A stretch of 38,187 nt of DNA, taken from IMG/VR virus record IMGVR_UViG_3300035182_000643, positions 1-38,187 of that record. One strand, 5' to 3'. The stretch's first letter is position 1, and every line of letters starts with the position of its first letter. Positions 1-8,347 of this stretch are shown piece after piece. A program made the translations under genes and the position numbers. This DNA comes from a virus. The notes beneath the pieces were generated by a model, which searched no databases, had not been told where the DNA came from, and saw nothing but the letters and a program-made list of their open reading frames with translations.

Positions 1-363
1 ATCGGTGCTTATCGTTGTAGCAGTTAATGTATTAGTCATATTGGCAGCGATGTATCCAACTGTTAAGGCTGTAATAATAGATTGAGCATCCGAGTCTATC
101 GGTACTTGATAGACTACCCCGTTAAGAGTATATGGTATACCAATAGCTTTAAGCTCTGAATCAGTTAGTGGAACTGGAACTTTATATACCCATTTAGAAC
201 CATCATAAATATAATCTTCTGATGGTTTATCCACAATTAATACATAATCAGGATCAAGTCCAATATTTACCTCTGTCATCTCATTAGTTACTTCATCAAT
301 TACACTCTCAGTAATATTTGGTTGAGTTAGTGCGAAGTTTCCCGTTTTTTCATTGTAATACAT
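1..363 (-). CDS. Tail-fibre-associated protein, DUF4376-like (3' end outside window)
   Basis: Reading from the ATG at 363 gives 121 codons open to the window edge, so the C-terminus is missing. The start has AAGGA eight bases upstream. The N-terminal half is acidic, and around residues 77-100 it reads YTLNGVVYQVPIDSDAQ, which resembles the DUF4376 region found in phage tail-fibre and fibre-assembly proteins. It is the last gene seen of the leftward fibre cluster and follows the fibre gene at 374 with an 10-bp gap. Role in fibre attachment or assembly is inferred; the family call is from pattern memory only. Confidence 0.6.
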   Translation of the reverse strand, partial: MYYNEKTGNFALTQPNITESVIDEVTNEMTEVNIGLDPDYVLIVDKPSEDYIYDGSKWVYKVPVPLTDSELKAIGIPYTLNGVVYQVPIDSDAQSIITALTVGYIAANMTNTLTATTISTD

Positions 364-373
364 AATTATATCC

Positions 374-1408
374 TTATACTATTTCTGTACTAAGTATTTT
401 TGCCATCCAATGGATAGTGGTTGATGCTGCACCTGTTACAGTTACAGCCAAAGCCCCATTTGTCGTATCGGCAGTTATAGTAATAGCTCCAGCAACTATC
501 CAAGCCTCATTATCCGCATTTGTAAGCGTAACTGTAGGAGTTCCGACTAAAGCAGTGGTAGAAGCATTAGCTCCACGTTTTATAAGCCCCTTAGCTTCCC
601 ATCTACCAGCCATTCCCGTTGATGTATTCCTAGCTACTACTTCGACAGTAAATGCTATTGCATTATTATTTTGGAGCGTGCATTGTGTAAAAGATGAAAC
701 TGCAGCAGTATCTGACTTTAGAACTGTGGCTGTTGCATCCGTAGTTATGGCTCCAACTCCTAGCTGCCCCATTTGGTACGTACCACTAGATCCACTATAA
801 GAAGTACCAATTACTAACTTTGAAGATATGCCATTTGTGTGACCTTTAGTTCCTAATGCTATAGAATAATCACCTGTTGCTATACTAGATAATCCTAATG
901 CTACAGAAAAAACACCTGATGCGGTACTGCTAGAGCCCAATACTATAGACTGAATACTTGATGAAGTATTAGTGTTACCCATAGCTACAGACTGATTACC
1001 TGAGGAGTTATTATTAACTCCCATAGCTACAGAACAAGAACCAGATGAAGTATTATTGAACCCAGAAATTATAGAATAATTTCCACTAGCTATTTGTGTA
1101 GCATAAAGTCTTGAAGTCTGGAAGTCAACTGCCCCCATTCCTCTAGTATTACCACCTTTTGCTGTACCATCTGGCATATTAAGAGATAAAGCCCCTGAGC
1201 CTACATATACACCATTATTATACATCATCGGCATTTGTAAGATTAAATCAGTAGCAGACTGTGTGCTTCCGTAATTTACTTCATCATCATTAGTTCCTAT
1301 AAGCACCGCATCTCGCACTACCTGATTAGAACCTTGACCAACTTTATAAGTTATCCTAGTAGGGCTTATAACAGCTCCATAGCTATTTCCCTCAATTCCT
1401 GCATTCAT
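374..1408 (-). CDS. Tail fibre with YadA-like head repeats
   Basis: 344 residues. Residues about 108-193 carry at least six 14-residue repeats of the form SxSVAMGxxxxSSG, the pattern of the left-handed beta-roll of trimeric autotransporter (YadA/Hia) heads. The C-terminal ~120 residues are Thr/Ala/Val-rich beta sequence resembling a trimer-forming fibre tip. No signal peptide or membrane anchor is present, so this is a virion fibre rather than an adhesin. Its ATG overlaps the stop of the gene at 1408. It is likely a receptor-binding or fibre-shaft trimer; the receptor is unknown. Confidence 0.7.
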   Translation of the reverse strand: MNAGIEGNSYGAVISPTRITYKVGQGSNQVVRDAVLIGTNDDEVNYGSTQSATDLILQMPMMYNNGVYVGSGALSLNMPDGTAKGGNTRGMGAVDFQTSRLYATQIASGNYSIISGFNNTSSGSCSVAMGVNNNSSGNQSVAMGNTNTSSSIQSIVLGSSSTASGVFSVALGLSSIATGDYSIALGTKGHTNGISSKLVIGTSYSGSSGTYQMGQLGVGAITTDATATVLKSDTAAVSSFTQCTLQNNNAIAFTVEVVARNTSTGMAGRWEAKGLIKRGANASTTALVGTPTVTLTNADNEAWIVAGAITITADTTNGALAVTVTGAASTTIHWMAKILSTEIV

Positions 1409-1791
1409 TATAAACTTCCAGCTCTAGTGATAACTACGTTAAATGACTCTGCTTTCTCCGTAGAGAACTTTAAAGACCATCCACTTTGTAAAACTAGTCC
1501 TTTGTTGTTAATAGGCTGAGACCAAGCTGGATTTGTTGCAGATACTGTATTTGCTGAAACAATTAGTTCTTGAATAAGATAGTTTGTGGTTCCGTTAGAT
1601 AGAAATATTCTAACCGTTCCAGCCGTTGTAGTACCAGTTGCTGTTACATAGATATCATCTACTCTCATACCATTTCCTGATGCTGTGATAAGTGTTCCTA
1701 ATGTTCCAGAGCCATCTCTAGCTGTATTTGCTGTTGCTATATTTACTGCACTGTTTATCGGTGTTGCTGCGTATTGTGGTGCTAATGCCAT
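1408..1791 (-). CDS. Small virion/fibre protein, unknown family
   Basis: 127 residues with no signal peptide, membrane segment or cysteines. It is rich in Thr, Ala and short beta-type stretches (for example GTVRIFLSNGTTNYLIQEL near the middle), as in phage structural accessory proteins. It sits between the YadA-like fibre and the collagen-like protein, with single-base stop/start overlaps on both sides, so it is translationally coupled with them. A decoration or fibre-accessory role is inferred from context. Confidence 0.6.
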   Translation of the reverse strand: MALAPQYAATPINSAVNIATANTARDGSGTLGTLITASGNGMRVDDIYVTATGTTTAGTVRIFLSNGTTNYLIQELIVSANTVSATNPAWSQPINNKGLVLQSGWSLKFSTEKAESFNVVITRAGSL

Positions 1792-2492
1792 TATATTACT
1801 CCTATAAGTTGATTAAGTTGATTGTTTGTTGATGCTGGTGCATCTATCCATTGCGTATTGAAGTCAGTATTATCTATTTTTGATAATAATTGCCCAGCCG
1901 TTCCACCTACTACTACGCCCTGACCAGTAGCTCCAGTTGCGCCAGTAGGCCCTTGTATACCTTGAGGCCCTTGACTTCCAGTAGCACCAGTTAAGCCAGT
2001 TAGCCCAATAGGTCCTTGAACGCCTTGTGGTCCAGTTGCTCCAGTGTTGCCTATTGGACCCTGTTGTCCTGTTAATCCAGTTGCACCAATATCTCCAGTT
2101 AAGCCTTTAGACCCAGTTAAACCAATAGGTCCTTGTGGTCCTTGTACCCCAGATGGTCCAGTTAAACCAATAGGTCCTTGTGGTCCAATAGGTCCTATAT
2201 CTCCATTTTGTCCCTGAACACCTTGCGGTCCTATAGATCCAACTGGACCAGTATTTCCTATAGGTCCAATAGGACCAGTAATCCCCTTGATATTACATTG
2301 AAGTTGCCATACTCCTGATACTTTTTTATATAAATTATAGGCTATGGTATCAAGATACAAACTATCATCTGAACCTTGTGTGGTAGGTGGAATAATTCCA
2401 GATAATACAGGATATCCAGTTGCTCCAGCTAATCCCTGAATACCAACTGGCGATAATGTAATAGTATTTGTAGCTGTATTTAATGTTATCAC
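1791..2492 (-). CDS. Collagen-like tail fibre protein
   Basis: 233 residues. About 41 uninterrupted Gly-X-Y triplets run from residue 70 to residue 192 (GPI, GPQ, GLT and GAT repeated), framed by a ~69-residue N-terminal domain and a ~40-residue C-terminal tail. Phage collagen-like proteins form trimeric stalks in tail fibres or head fibres. The triplets lack the Lys/Glu-rich pattern of vertebrate collagen and use many Thr, typical of bacterial and phage collagens. The last four bases overlap the start of the downstream small gene region, and the start overlaps the stop of the gene at 2489. Confidence 0.8.
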   Translation of the reverse strand: MITLNTATNTITLSPVGIQGLAGATGYPVLSGIIPPTTQGSDDSLYLDTIAYNLYKKVSGVWQLQCNIKGITGPIGPIGNTGPVGSIGPQGVQGQNGDIGPIGPQGPIGLTGPSGVQGPQGPIGLTGSKGLTGDIGATGLTGQQGPIGNTGATGPQGVQGPIGLTGLTGATGSQGPQGIQGPTGATGATGQGVVVGGTAGQLLSKIDNTDFNTQWIDAPASTNNQLNQLIGVI

Positions 2493-2791
2493 GGCGTTAC
2501 TCCTTTATTTATTGTAAATATACCGCCGAATAAGAATTTATTGTTATCTGCATCTATTTCTAAAATAACATCGTATTGAAAAGTACCAATTCCAATTGAC
2601 GTCATTTTAGAAGCGTTTATATTAAGAACAAAAGTATTCGCACCTGTAATAACAAAATATGACGACATATCAATAGAACCTATAAACATCTTTGGAATAC
2701 GTGAACCAATTGGCTCTCCTACATCGATAGATAGCGTAAAATCATCATTAGTTCTACCTAATAATGGCACGCTATTTTCATCATAATTCAT
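2489..2791 (-). CDS. Small structural protein, possible baseplate/fibre component
   Basis: 100 residues, beta-rich, no membrane segment. The sequence alternates hydrophobic strands and turns (for example [20 protein letters not shown]) like phage appendage domains, but I do not recognise a family. It is coupled by 4-bp ATGA-type overlaps to the o-spanin gene on one side and the collagen-like fibre on the other. The function is unknown; the location suggests a virion component. Confidence 0.5.
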   Translation of the reverse strand: MNYDENSVPLLGRTNDDFTLSIDVGEPIGSRIPKMFIGSIDMSSYFVITGANTFVLNINASKMTSIGIGTFQYDVILEIDADNNKFLFGGIFTINKGVTP

Positions 2792-3051
2792 TTACAAACC
2801 TCCTGAGATGATAATAACTTCTCAGCATATTTTTTCATTGCTTCGTAGTTCAGTATTGCTTTCGCAATTACGTCTTTACTTCTTGTGTAGCTAGTGTTAT
2901 CGATAACTGGCTCATCTACTAAAGGAATAATGCACTTTTGAGGTACATATATAATCTTTTGCTCTGGTTGTGGCTCACTGCACCCAGTTAAATTAAAACT
3001 GATAATTATTAATGTAGCTAATAGAGTCATTACAATCGTTTGATGTTTCAT
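2788..3051 (-). CDS. Outer-membrane spanin lipoprotein (Rz1-like)
   Basis: 87 residues from the ATG at 3051, chosen over the one nine codons upstream because GGAGGG sits 7 bases before it. The N-terminus is a lipoprotein signal (hydrophobic stretch ending in the lipobox LTGC, Cys24). The mature part is short and contains proline and charged residues, then a helical C-terminus. Its first 59 bp lie out of frame inside the end of the inner-membrane spanin gene, the classic overlapping Rz/Rz1 layout. Together the pair would fuse inner and outer membranes at the last step of lysis, which implies a Gram-negative host. Confidence 0.75.
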   Translation of the reverse strand: MKHQTIVMTLLATLIIISFNLTGCSEPQPEQKIIYVPQKCIIPLVDEPVIDNTSYTRSKDVIAKAILNYEAMKKYAEKLLSSQEVCK

Positions 3052-3349
3052 TATTATCCCTCCATTTTTCAATTTCAATAGTTTTAGTTATGTACTTAGT
3101 ATCTATCTTATGTAACACAGTTGGAAGCTTTGCGATAGATGCGTTATAGTCAGCTTGATTTGCAAGTATAGTAGCATTTTGAACGTGTAAATAAGCGTCA
3201 CTTTCACTTAGTTTACTTTGTAATACTGACTTGTCTTTATTAAGAGATGATATTTCATTGTTTAACTGTTTTATATATGCAAGTAAAACACTAGCTACTA
3301 AAACGATTGTAATTTCTAACCAATATTTTCTAATAAACAATAGATACAT
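2993..3349 (-). CDS. Inner-membrane spanin (Rz-like)
   Basis: 118 residues. One N-terminal membrane helix (about residues 8-26) is followed by a charged, heptad-like coiled-coil region (about 28-60) and a polar C-terminus, the N-in/C-out architecture of i-spanins. It lies directly after the endolysin gene and overlaps the lipoprotein gene 2788-3051 in another frame. It would span the periplasm and pair with that lipoprotein. The assignment rests on topology and gene order, as spanins share little sequence. Confidence 0.72.
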   Translation of the reverse strand: MYLLFIRKYWLEITIVLVASVLLAYIKQLNNEISSLNKDKSVLQSKLSESDAYLHVQNATILANQADYNASIAKLPTVLHKIDTKYITKTIEIEKWRDNNETSNDCNDSISYINNYQF

Positions 3350-3359
3350 TTATTCTCCT

Positions 3360-3935
3360 TTACCAATATTTAAAATTTCTAGATTCAACTTTTGCATATT
3401 GTTCTCCATATTTGAAAATTCTTTGTGAGTAATCATAGTTGATATCGCAATTACTTCTACAAGTCGTAATACCTTTATAAGTAAAACAACTTTTACCCCT
3501 GAGACACTGCTCTTTAGCTTTATCCCACTGCGCTATTTTAGCACGATTAATTTCTTTTATAACTAATCCGCCACCATTATATATTTGATACGTTACCCAT
3601 AATCCATACTGAGGCTTATAAACGGAATGCATAATAATAGCTTGTGCTTTGAGCTGGTCTGGTATTGCAGTAATACTTTCTACGCCTTTGGCTCTAAGAG
3701 GTTTTTGCCAAACACGATATGTAATTTGAGGTAAGCCTTCAGACCCAATACCGTCATTAGATATTATATTTCTGCAACCTGACTCTTGTTGCAATTGACC
3801 TACTCCGTATTGGTATGGAAAGTCTACCCCAAACTGAGAGTAATGTGCTTTTCGTACTTCTTGAATATATAACTCACATCTTTGTGCATAAGCAAACGAC
3901 ATTATTACAATAAGAAGTACAATAGTTTTCATCAT
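3360..3935 (-). CDS. Secreted endolysin, lytic-transglycosylase-like
   Basis: 191 residues starting at 3935, where ATG overlaps the stop of the holin gene (ATGA) and GGGTGG lies just upstream. An alternative ATG is the next codon. The N-terminus is a signal sequence ending AYA-Q at about residue 17/18, or a signal-arrest-release anchor. The catalytic region shows GQLQQESGC (Glu51 as likely acid) and GSEGLPQIT about 14 residues later, the ES...GLxQI signature of GH23/SLT lysozyme-like enzymes. Four or more C-terminal cysteines suggest periplasmic disulfides. It would cleave peptidoglycan glycan strands at lysis. Confidence 0.75.
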   Translation of the reverse strand: MMKTIVLLIVIMSFAYAQRCELYIQEVRKAHYSQFGVDFPYQYGVGQLQQESGCRNIISNDGIGSEGLPQITYRVWQKPLRAKGVESITAIPDQLKAQAIIMHSVYKPQYGLWVTYQIYNGGGLVIKEINRAKIAQWDKAKEQCLRGKSCFTYKGITTCRSNCDINYDYSQRIFKYGEQYAKVESRNFKYW

Positions 3936-4204
3936 CCACCCATTGCAAAGCAGTAGATAACTATTAAATAGAACGCTATAACTGCGCTTGTAAGTTGCCA
4001 TTTATAGTCATTATCCCAATTCACTTCTGGAAGTATAGATTTCCTAATTATATGAGCAGTTAATACACCAGACGTTACTAATAAGAACTTAGATAGTACA
4101 AGCTGAATTACAGCAGGAAAACTCTCATAATATCCACTCACAAATACATATACCAATACTAAAGTTACAGCTAAAATAAACCAAACTCGTTTTAATTCTT
4201 TCAT
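3932..4204 (-). CDS. Holin, three predicted membrane segments
   Basis: 90 residues with three hydrophobic segments (about 8-24, 33-51 and 69-87) separated by short charged loops, as in class I holins. It lies immediately upstream of the endolysin and overlaps it by 4 bp. It would form the inner-membrane lesion that triggers lysis. If the endolysin is exported through Sec, the holin may act as a pinholin-type depolariser; this is inference. Confidence 0.65.
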   Translation of the reverse strand: MKELKRVWFILAVTLVLVYVFVSGYYESFPAVIQLVLSKFLLVTSGVLTAHIIRKSILPEVNWDNDYKWQLTSAVIAFYLIVIYCFAMGG

Positions 4205-4455
4205 TTATCTGCCTTTCTATCTAATTTTTCGCTAATTACATCAAGCTTTTTAAATAGTGCATTAGTTATTTTTTCTAAGTCTGTTTTCTGTACATAGTTC
4301 CCAGCAACTAACAACTCAATACCTTGTACTTTTATCGTAATACTCTCAATTAGTGTATCTTGTTTCTCCATATCTTTACGAATATTTGCGGATATTATTC
4401 CCAACAACGCCCCTACCACAATAAATAACCCATCTGCTAGCCATTGCCAATCCAT
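4201..4455 (-). CDS. Single-span membrane protein with coiled coil; holin partner or second holin
   Basis: 84 residues. A single N-terminal membrane helix (about residues 7-22) is followed by a long charged amphipathic helix (DMEKQDTLIESITIKVQGIE...) ending in a Lys-rich tail. Such proteins often sit next to holins and are annotated as class III holins or antiholins. It overlaps the holin start by 4 bp. The lysis-timing role is inferred from position and topology only. Confidence 0.5.
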   Translation of the reverse strand: MDWQWLADGLFIVVGALLGIISANIRKDMEKQDTLIESITIKVQGIELLVAGNYVQKTDLEKITNALFKKLDVISEKLDRKADK

Positions 4456-4457
4456 TT

Positions 4458-4859
4458 TTATTCCTTACTGTTTATTTGTACAAATTTCATCATATCTGTT
4501 GTATCTTTTCTCCAATGAGAACCACCGAATAGTCTCACTGCATAATAAATAAAATACGCTTTCATTTTAGATGTTCCATTAAATAATAGCATCTCTCTTA
4601 ATAGTTTATCACACTCTAATCTTTTTAATTGCATAAGATTGTATAAACCATCGTGAATGATTGCAGGCTTAAGTAAATCGTTTTCTAACGGATTACCTAC
4701 AACGCTCCAAAATACTTTAGGAATTGATGCACCATCCGTTACGAAGTCAGATTTAACGGCTACTTGAATAGAATCATTTTCATAACTAAAATAATCTTGT
4801 AATTTCCAAGATCCATTACCTAGTTCTTCTAGTATTACATCGCCGTTAAACTGTTTCAT
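4458..4859 (-). CDS. DUF1353 family phage protein
   Basis: 133 residues carrying the DUF1353 signature: DFVTDGASIPKVFW (residues 38-51), AxxHDxLY (66-73) and a following Arg/Asp helix. This family is common near lysis and tail genes of podo- and siphoviruses. Its biochemical function is not established; the conserved His/Asp have led to suggestions of a hydrolase. It starts within the end of the gene at 4846 and precedes the membrane protein 4201-4455. Confidence 0.75.
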   Translation of the reverse strand: MKQFNGDVILEELGNGSWKLQDYFSYENDSIQVAVKSDFVTDGASIPKVFWSVVGNPLENDLLKPAIIHDGLYNLMQLKRLECDKLLREMLLFNGTSKMKAYFIYYAVRLFGGSHWRKDTTDMMKFVQINSKE

Positions 4860-5499
4860 TTTGGTTCGCCTGTATTAATAAATTTGCTATACTTAGAGTT
4901 TCTTGAACACTTAATGGAATACTATTAAGGTTAATACCATTTGCTATTATACTACCTTTATTTTCATCATTATCAGGTAATAACATTGCAGTAGCTGTAT
5001 TTAATAATTGTATTCGCATTTTAGGTATTCTCATAGCTTCTTCAGCAGTTGCTTGTGAAATACATAATGTTCTAGCTACTTGTTCAGTTTCAATCTTTTT
5101 TAGGTTTCTAATATAAACTTCAGTATCCATATTCAATTGATACATCTCATCATCAGTTTTGCCATCAATTCTAGATTGTTCTGCAACGATAGCTAATTCC
5201 GCTTCATATTTTATTAAGAATGCAATTTCGTCATCTAGCTTTTTATAACCATCTTGTTGTTGGTCTTGATGAGCTTCAAATTCTTCTAACTCTGCTTGAG
5301 CAAACAATCTTTCTGATTCTTTAGTAGCTTCTTGAACCTTAGCAAGATGTGCTTTATGCTTTAATTCTTGTATAGTTTGTAGCCTCTTAGCTATGGTTCT
5401 ATCTTCTATGAAGTTACGAACTATTCTTAATCTTTCCCATATAGTTTCCCCATTAATTAGGTTGATATATGCGAATTGTGAGTTTACTTGTGATGCCAT
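4846..5499 (-). CDS. Helical phage structural protein, unknown family
   Basis: 217 residues, mostly long charged helices (about residues 25-150 look like continuous coiled coil, rich in Glu, Lys, Gln and Ala), with no signal peptide. The N-terminus mentions INGETIWERLRIVRNF, a pattern I associate with phage virion accessory proteins without a defined function. It lies between the kelch-like fibre gene and DUF1353. The ribosome site is a weak AGAAG. No function is assigned. Confidence 0.5.
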   Translation of the reverse strand: MASQVNSQFAYINLINGETIWERLRIVRNFIEDRTIAKRLQTIQELKHKAHLAKVQEATKESERLFAQAELEEFEAHQDQQQDGYKKLDDEIAFLIKYEAELAIVAEQSRIDGKTDDEMYQLNMDTEVYIRNLKKIETEQVARTLCISQATAEEAMRIPKMRIQLLNTATAMLLPDNDENKGSIIANGINLNSIPLSVQETLSIANLLIQANQNETV

Positions 5500-5543
5500 T
5501 TAATCTTCTTTCATTTTTAATATATTTATAACTCTACTAGAAT

Positions 5544-6497
5544 CTATAATGATGCTCCAGCTAAACCACCTCTGGCTTTACCTACTGATGTTTCCACTTG
5601 AACAAGAGTAGCTGTGGGAGATAGTAATGTAGTAGTATTTAATGGACCATTTCCACCATAGAATAATGCATTATTTCCTACACTTGCACCTGATAGTTGT
5701 GCTCTAGCAGTACCTATATTTGTTTCAGCTTGAACAAGAGTAGCTGTGGGAGATAGTAATGTAGTAGTATTTATGTAATTTGAAATATATCCACCATAGA
5801 ATAAAGCATTTCCTACAACATTTGCACCTCCTATCCAAGACCTTGACGTACCTAATGCAGTTTCAGCTTGAACTAAAGTAGCAGTAGAAGATAATAAAGT
5901 AATAATATTTACATAATTTGAAACATATCCACAATAGAATAAAGCATTTGTTCCAACATTTGATCCTCCACCACTTATATCACGTCTACCTGTACCTACA
6001 TTGGTTTCAGCTTGAACTAAAGTAGCTGTTGGGGATAGTATAGTAGCTTTGTTTATATTTGCTGAAGTATATCCTGCATAAAACAATGCATTTATTCCTA
6101 CATTTGCTCCAGCTAATCTACTTGCAGCTGTTCCAATATTTGTTTCTGCTTGGACTAGAGTAGATGTAGGAGACAATATAGTGGCTATAGAAATATTTGT
6201 TGAAGTATAACCAGCATAAAATAATGCATTGATTCCTATGTTTGCACCAGCCAAATTGCTTCTAGAAGTACCTACTGAGACTTCTGATTGTAATAATACA
6301 GCTGTTGTAGATAACAGTGTAGCTGTGGAAATAGGTCCTGCATTATCTCCTGCATAGAATAATGCTTTAGTAAAACCTGAATATTGAGTCCATACTATTA
6401 TACCATTAGCTATTACTTGCGTGATATTAACACCGTTTACAATTAAGTTATTTGCTACATTTTCAGGAATTAGTATTCCATTAGCATATAGTGGCAT
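5544..6497 (-). CDS. Kelch-like repeat tail fibre/receptor-binding protein
   Basis: 317 residues. After a ~44-residue N-terminal domain, six repeats of 41-48 residues begin with ALFYxG, each followed by TTLLSPTATLVQAET, an Arg/Gly-rich patch and a GA(N/S)VG turn. This resembles the beta-propeller kelch motif, so a six-bladed propeller is the likely fold. Such propellers occur in phage fibre tips that bind host surfaces. The repeats are near-identical at DNA level, so copy number could change by recombination. The final repeat ends abruptly at GASL, which may close the propeller with the N-terminal strand. Confidence 0.7.
   Translation of the reverse strand: MPLYANGILIPENVANNLIVNGVNITQVIANGIIVWTQYSGFTKALFYAGDNAGPISTATLLSTTAVLLQSEVSVGTSRSNLAGANIGINALFYAGYTSTNISIATILSPTSTLVQAETNIGTAASRLAGANVGINALFYAGYTSANINKATILSPTATLVQAETNVGTGRRDISGGGSNVGTNALFYCGYVSNYVNIITLLSSTATLVQAETALGTSRSWIGGANVVGNALFYGGYISNYINTTTLLSPTATLVQAETNIGTARAQLSGASVGNNALFYGGNGPLNTTTLLSPTATLVQVETSVGKARGGLAGASL
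5547..6365 (-). repeat. Six tandem ~138-bp coding repeats in the kelch-like fibre gene
   Basis: The repeats encode ALFYxG-type units. The most similar neighbours share long stretches of nucleotide identity, for example the block encoding LLSPTATLVQAET in repeats 5 and 6. The array is in frame throughout. Confidence 0.75.
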
Positions 6498-6715
6498 TAT
6501 GCATCCGCCCCATTATTTGTAATATATAGTGTACTTCCATTAATACGCATTTTTATTGTTCCACCTACCGTACTAGTTGCATATACAGTTGATATAGATT
6601 CAGTAGTAACTAATGTACCACTAGCATCTGGTATAATTATTGTTCTATTTGCTGTTGGTTGAGCTACTATGGTGGTGCTAAAAGTTCCAGCATCATTATA
6701 TTGTCTTATACTCAT
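6497..6715 (-). CDS. Short fibre-derived protein
   Basis: 72 residues. The centre reads RTIIIPDASGTLVTTES, the N-terminal fibre motif (PD.SGTL) widespread in phage tail fibres; the rest is a short beta region. It may be a mini-fibre or a separated fibre domain. Its stop overlaps the ATG of the kelch-like fibre. The same PD.SGTV motif occurs in the fibre gene at 7245, suggesting shuffling of fibre modules. Confidence 0.55.
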   Translation of the reverse strand: MSIRQYNDAGTFSTTIVAQPTANRTIIIPDASGTLVTTESISTVYATSTVGGTIKMRINGSTLYITNNGADA

Positions 6716-6725
6716 ATTTAATCCT

Positions 6726-7235
6726 TTAAAGTGATTGAACTTGCTGTACAGTTGTTGCTGTATTTATAGCTACTTTCTGTGTTTGTAAGTTGTCAAAATT
6801 TACTTGATTACGTTCAAGTAATAATACTGCTAGTCCTTGTAACTGAGTATAACTCATAGGAATTTTAGTATTAGTATAGTCCAACCAATAGAAATTAGAT
6901 GGTACTGAACCAATTGCTATAACCTTTGATAGCATGTCTTGAGAACTATAATCTGCTTGAAACGTAGTTCCCATGTATTCTATATTGCTTTGATTATAAG
7001 CATTATATGTTTCCAATACTTCTGATAGTTTAGTAGCTTGTACTTTTTCTAATGTAATAGGTTCTACATAATCAACTATAATTCCATTTACAAATTGTCT
7101 ATTTCCTTGATTATTAATACATTCTTGCCATTGCTCATCTGTAATATTAATAGCTTCTGTTGGAATATTATCGTGAATATCATCAGAATAAAATGCAGTT
7201 GGTAATCCGTTTATATCTAGTATTGCGTATTTCAT
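6726..7235 (-). CDS. Tail fibre assembly/DUF4376-like protein
   Basis: 169 residues. The N-terminus (MKYAILDINGLPTAFYSDD...ITDEQWQEC) matches the opening of phage tail-fibre-assembly proteins. The C-terminal half (YMGTTFQADYSSQDMLSK ... FYWLDYTNTKIPMSYTQLQGL) is like DUF4376. It probably helps fold or attach one of the neighbouring fibres. Start has AAGGAT ten bases upstream. It is one of two DUF4376-like genes in the window, the other being the partial gene at 1-363. Confidence 0.65.
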   Translation of the reverse strand: MKYAILDINGLPTAFYSDDIHDNIPTEAINITDEQWQECINNQGNRQFVNGIIVDYVEPITLEKVQATKLSEVLETYNAYNQSNIEYMGTTFQADYSSQDMLSKVIAIGSVPSNFYWLDYTNTKIPMSYTQLQGLAVLLLERNQVNFDNLQTQKVAINTATTVQQVQSL

Positions 7236-7244
7236 TTTTTATCC

Positions 7245-7793
7245 TTAATTCCCAATTGCAATATAATTACCACTAGTTAATGTAGCTGAAAGAACTGAAA
7301 AATTAGATACATTGTATCCACCTAATATTAATGCAGCTCCTCCATCAATGTCATATGAACCTAGAGATTGACCTCCAGCTAAAGCAATTGAAAAACAAGC
7401 ATTAGGAAAAGTAATTGGAAATGTAACAGTTCTACTAATTAATCTATTCATGCTTGGAATTGTACCCCATTGAATAATTAATCCACTTGCTAATTTTTGA
7501 TATCCATTTATACCAGCAGATACAGAAGTGCTAGAAGATACCGCACTATTAACGAAAGCAGTAGTAGCAATATTATTACTATTATCTCCTACAGTTGGCG
7601 TTGGAGAAGTAGGAATAGTAGTAAATGCTGCTAATGTACTTAATACTACCGTTCCACTAGTATCAGGAGTAGTTAAAGTATAATTAGTAGCTGTATTATT
7701 CTTAGGAGATATTGTTACACTACCACCTAAAGTATTTCCAAATACCATTGTTCCATTTGAATTTATTGTTGCCATTGAAGTTATTGTTGCCAT
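7245..7793 (-). CDS. Tail fibre with gp53-like receptor-binding tip
   Basis: 182 residues from the ATG at 7793, which shares one base with the stop of the upstream gene (TAATG); GGTGG precedes it, so the start five codons upstream is not preferred. The N-terminal region contains TPDTSGTVVLST, a fibre trimerisation/attachment motif, and IATTAFVNSAV, another common fibre motif. The C-terminal ~80 residues (GYQKLASGLIIQWGT ... FPNACFSIALAGG) match the C-terminal domain of gp53-like phage fibres. Likely a receptor-binding fibre. Confidence 0.7.
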   Translation of the reverse strand: MATITSMATINSNGTMVFGNTLGGSVTISPKNNTATNYTLTTPDTSGTVVLSTLAAFTTIPTSPTPTVGDNSNNIATTAFVNSAVSSSTSVSAGINGYQKLASGLIIQWGTIPSMNRLISRTVTFPITFPNACFSIALAGGQSLGSYDIDGGAALILGGYNVSNFSVLSATLTSGNYIAIGN

Positions 7794-8347
7794 TATAATA
7801 CCACCCATCTTGAATTACTTGATAGTGTAACTGCTACACCACCAACTATAGTAACGTTTCCATTATTATCTCCAACTGTTACAGCAGATTTTCCAGAAGG
7901 TATTACATAGTTTGTAGTAATTGTGTAATCATTAATGAAGAATACGTGGTCATTTCCACCTCCAGTAGCTCCCCCACCAACTTGACCCCAAGCTCCATTT
8001 ACATAAGCTTCCATTGCTAAAAAATCAGAGTTATATCTCATATATCCATTTATAGGAGATAGTGGTCTTTGAGCAGTTGTACCAGATGGTAGATATGCAG
8101 CACCGGTATCTGAATCTTTTATAACTGTATTTATTAAGTTTGATTTTGTAGTATCAGATGGATGTATATGGTCGTCTCTTGAAGCAGTAGTAGATATTCC
8201 AATAGTAGCAATTCCATCCATATTTGGAACAACATTTGAAAGAGCTATATTATCAGCAGCTATTGTAACATCAGTTATTGTACCATTCGTTATTACACTA
8301 TTAGCTATTGCATTTGCAACTAAATTTACGTTCTCAACAAAAGTCAT
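7793..8347 (-). CDS. Tail fibre/appendage protein
   Basis: 184 residues. Motifs ASRDDHIHPSDTTK (about residues 55-68) and GTTAQRP...GYMRYNSD...EAYVNGAWGQVGGG are typical of phage fibre and stalk proteins, where the His residues can coordinate metal ions in trimeric fibres. The C-terminus is a Val/Thr beta domain. It is coupled to the neighbours by 4-bp and 1-bp overlaps, so the fibre set is one translational unit. Confidence 0.65.
   Translation of the reverse strand: MTFVENVNLVANAIANSVITNGTITDVTIAADNIALSNVVPNMDGIATIGISTTASRDDHIHPSDTTKSNLINTVIKDSDTGAAYLPSGTTAQRPLSPINGYMRYNSDFLAMEAYVNGAWGQVGGGATGGGNDHVFFINDYTITTNYVIPSGKSAVTVGDNNGNVTIVGGVAVTLSSNSRWVVL

Noticed and set aside
417-800. 127-codon plus-strand frame opposite the YadA-like fibre
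   Set aside because: Mirror frame of a convincing repeat protein; no ribosome site and hydrophobic composition from complementing Thr/Ala codons.
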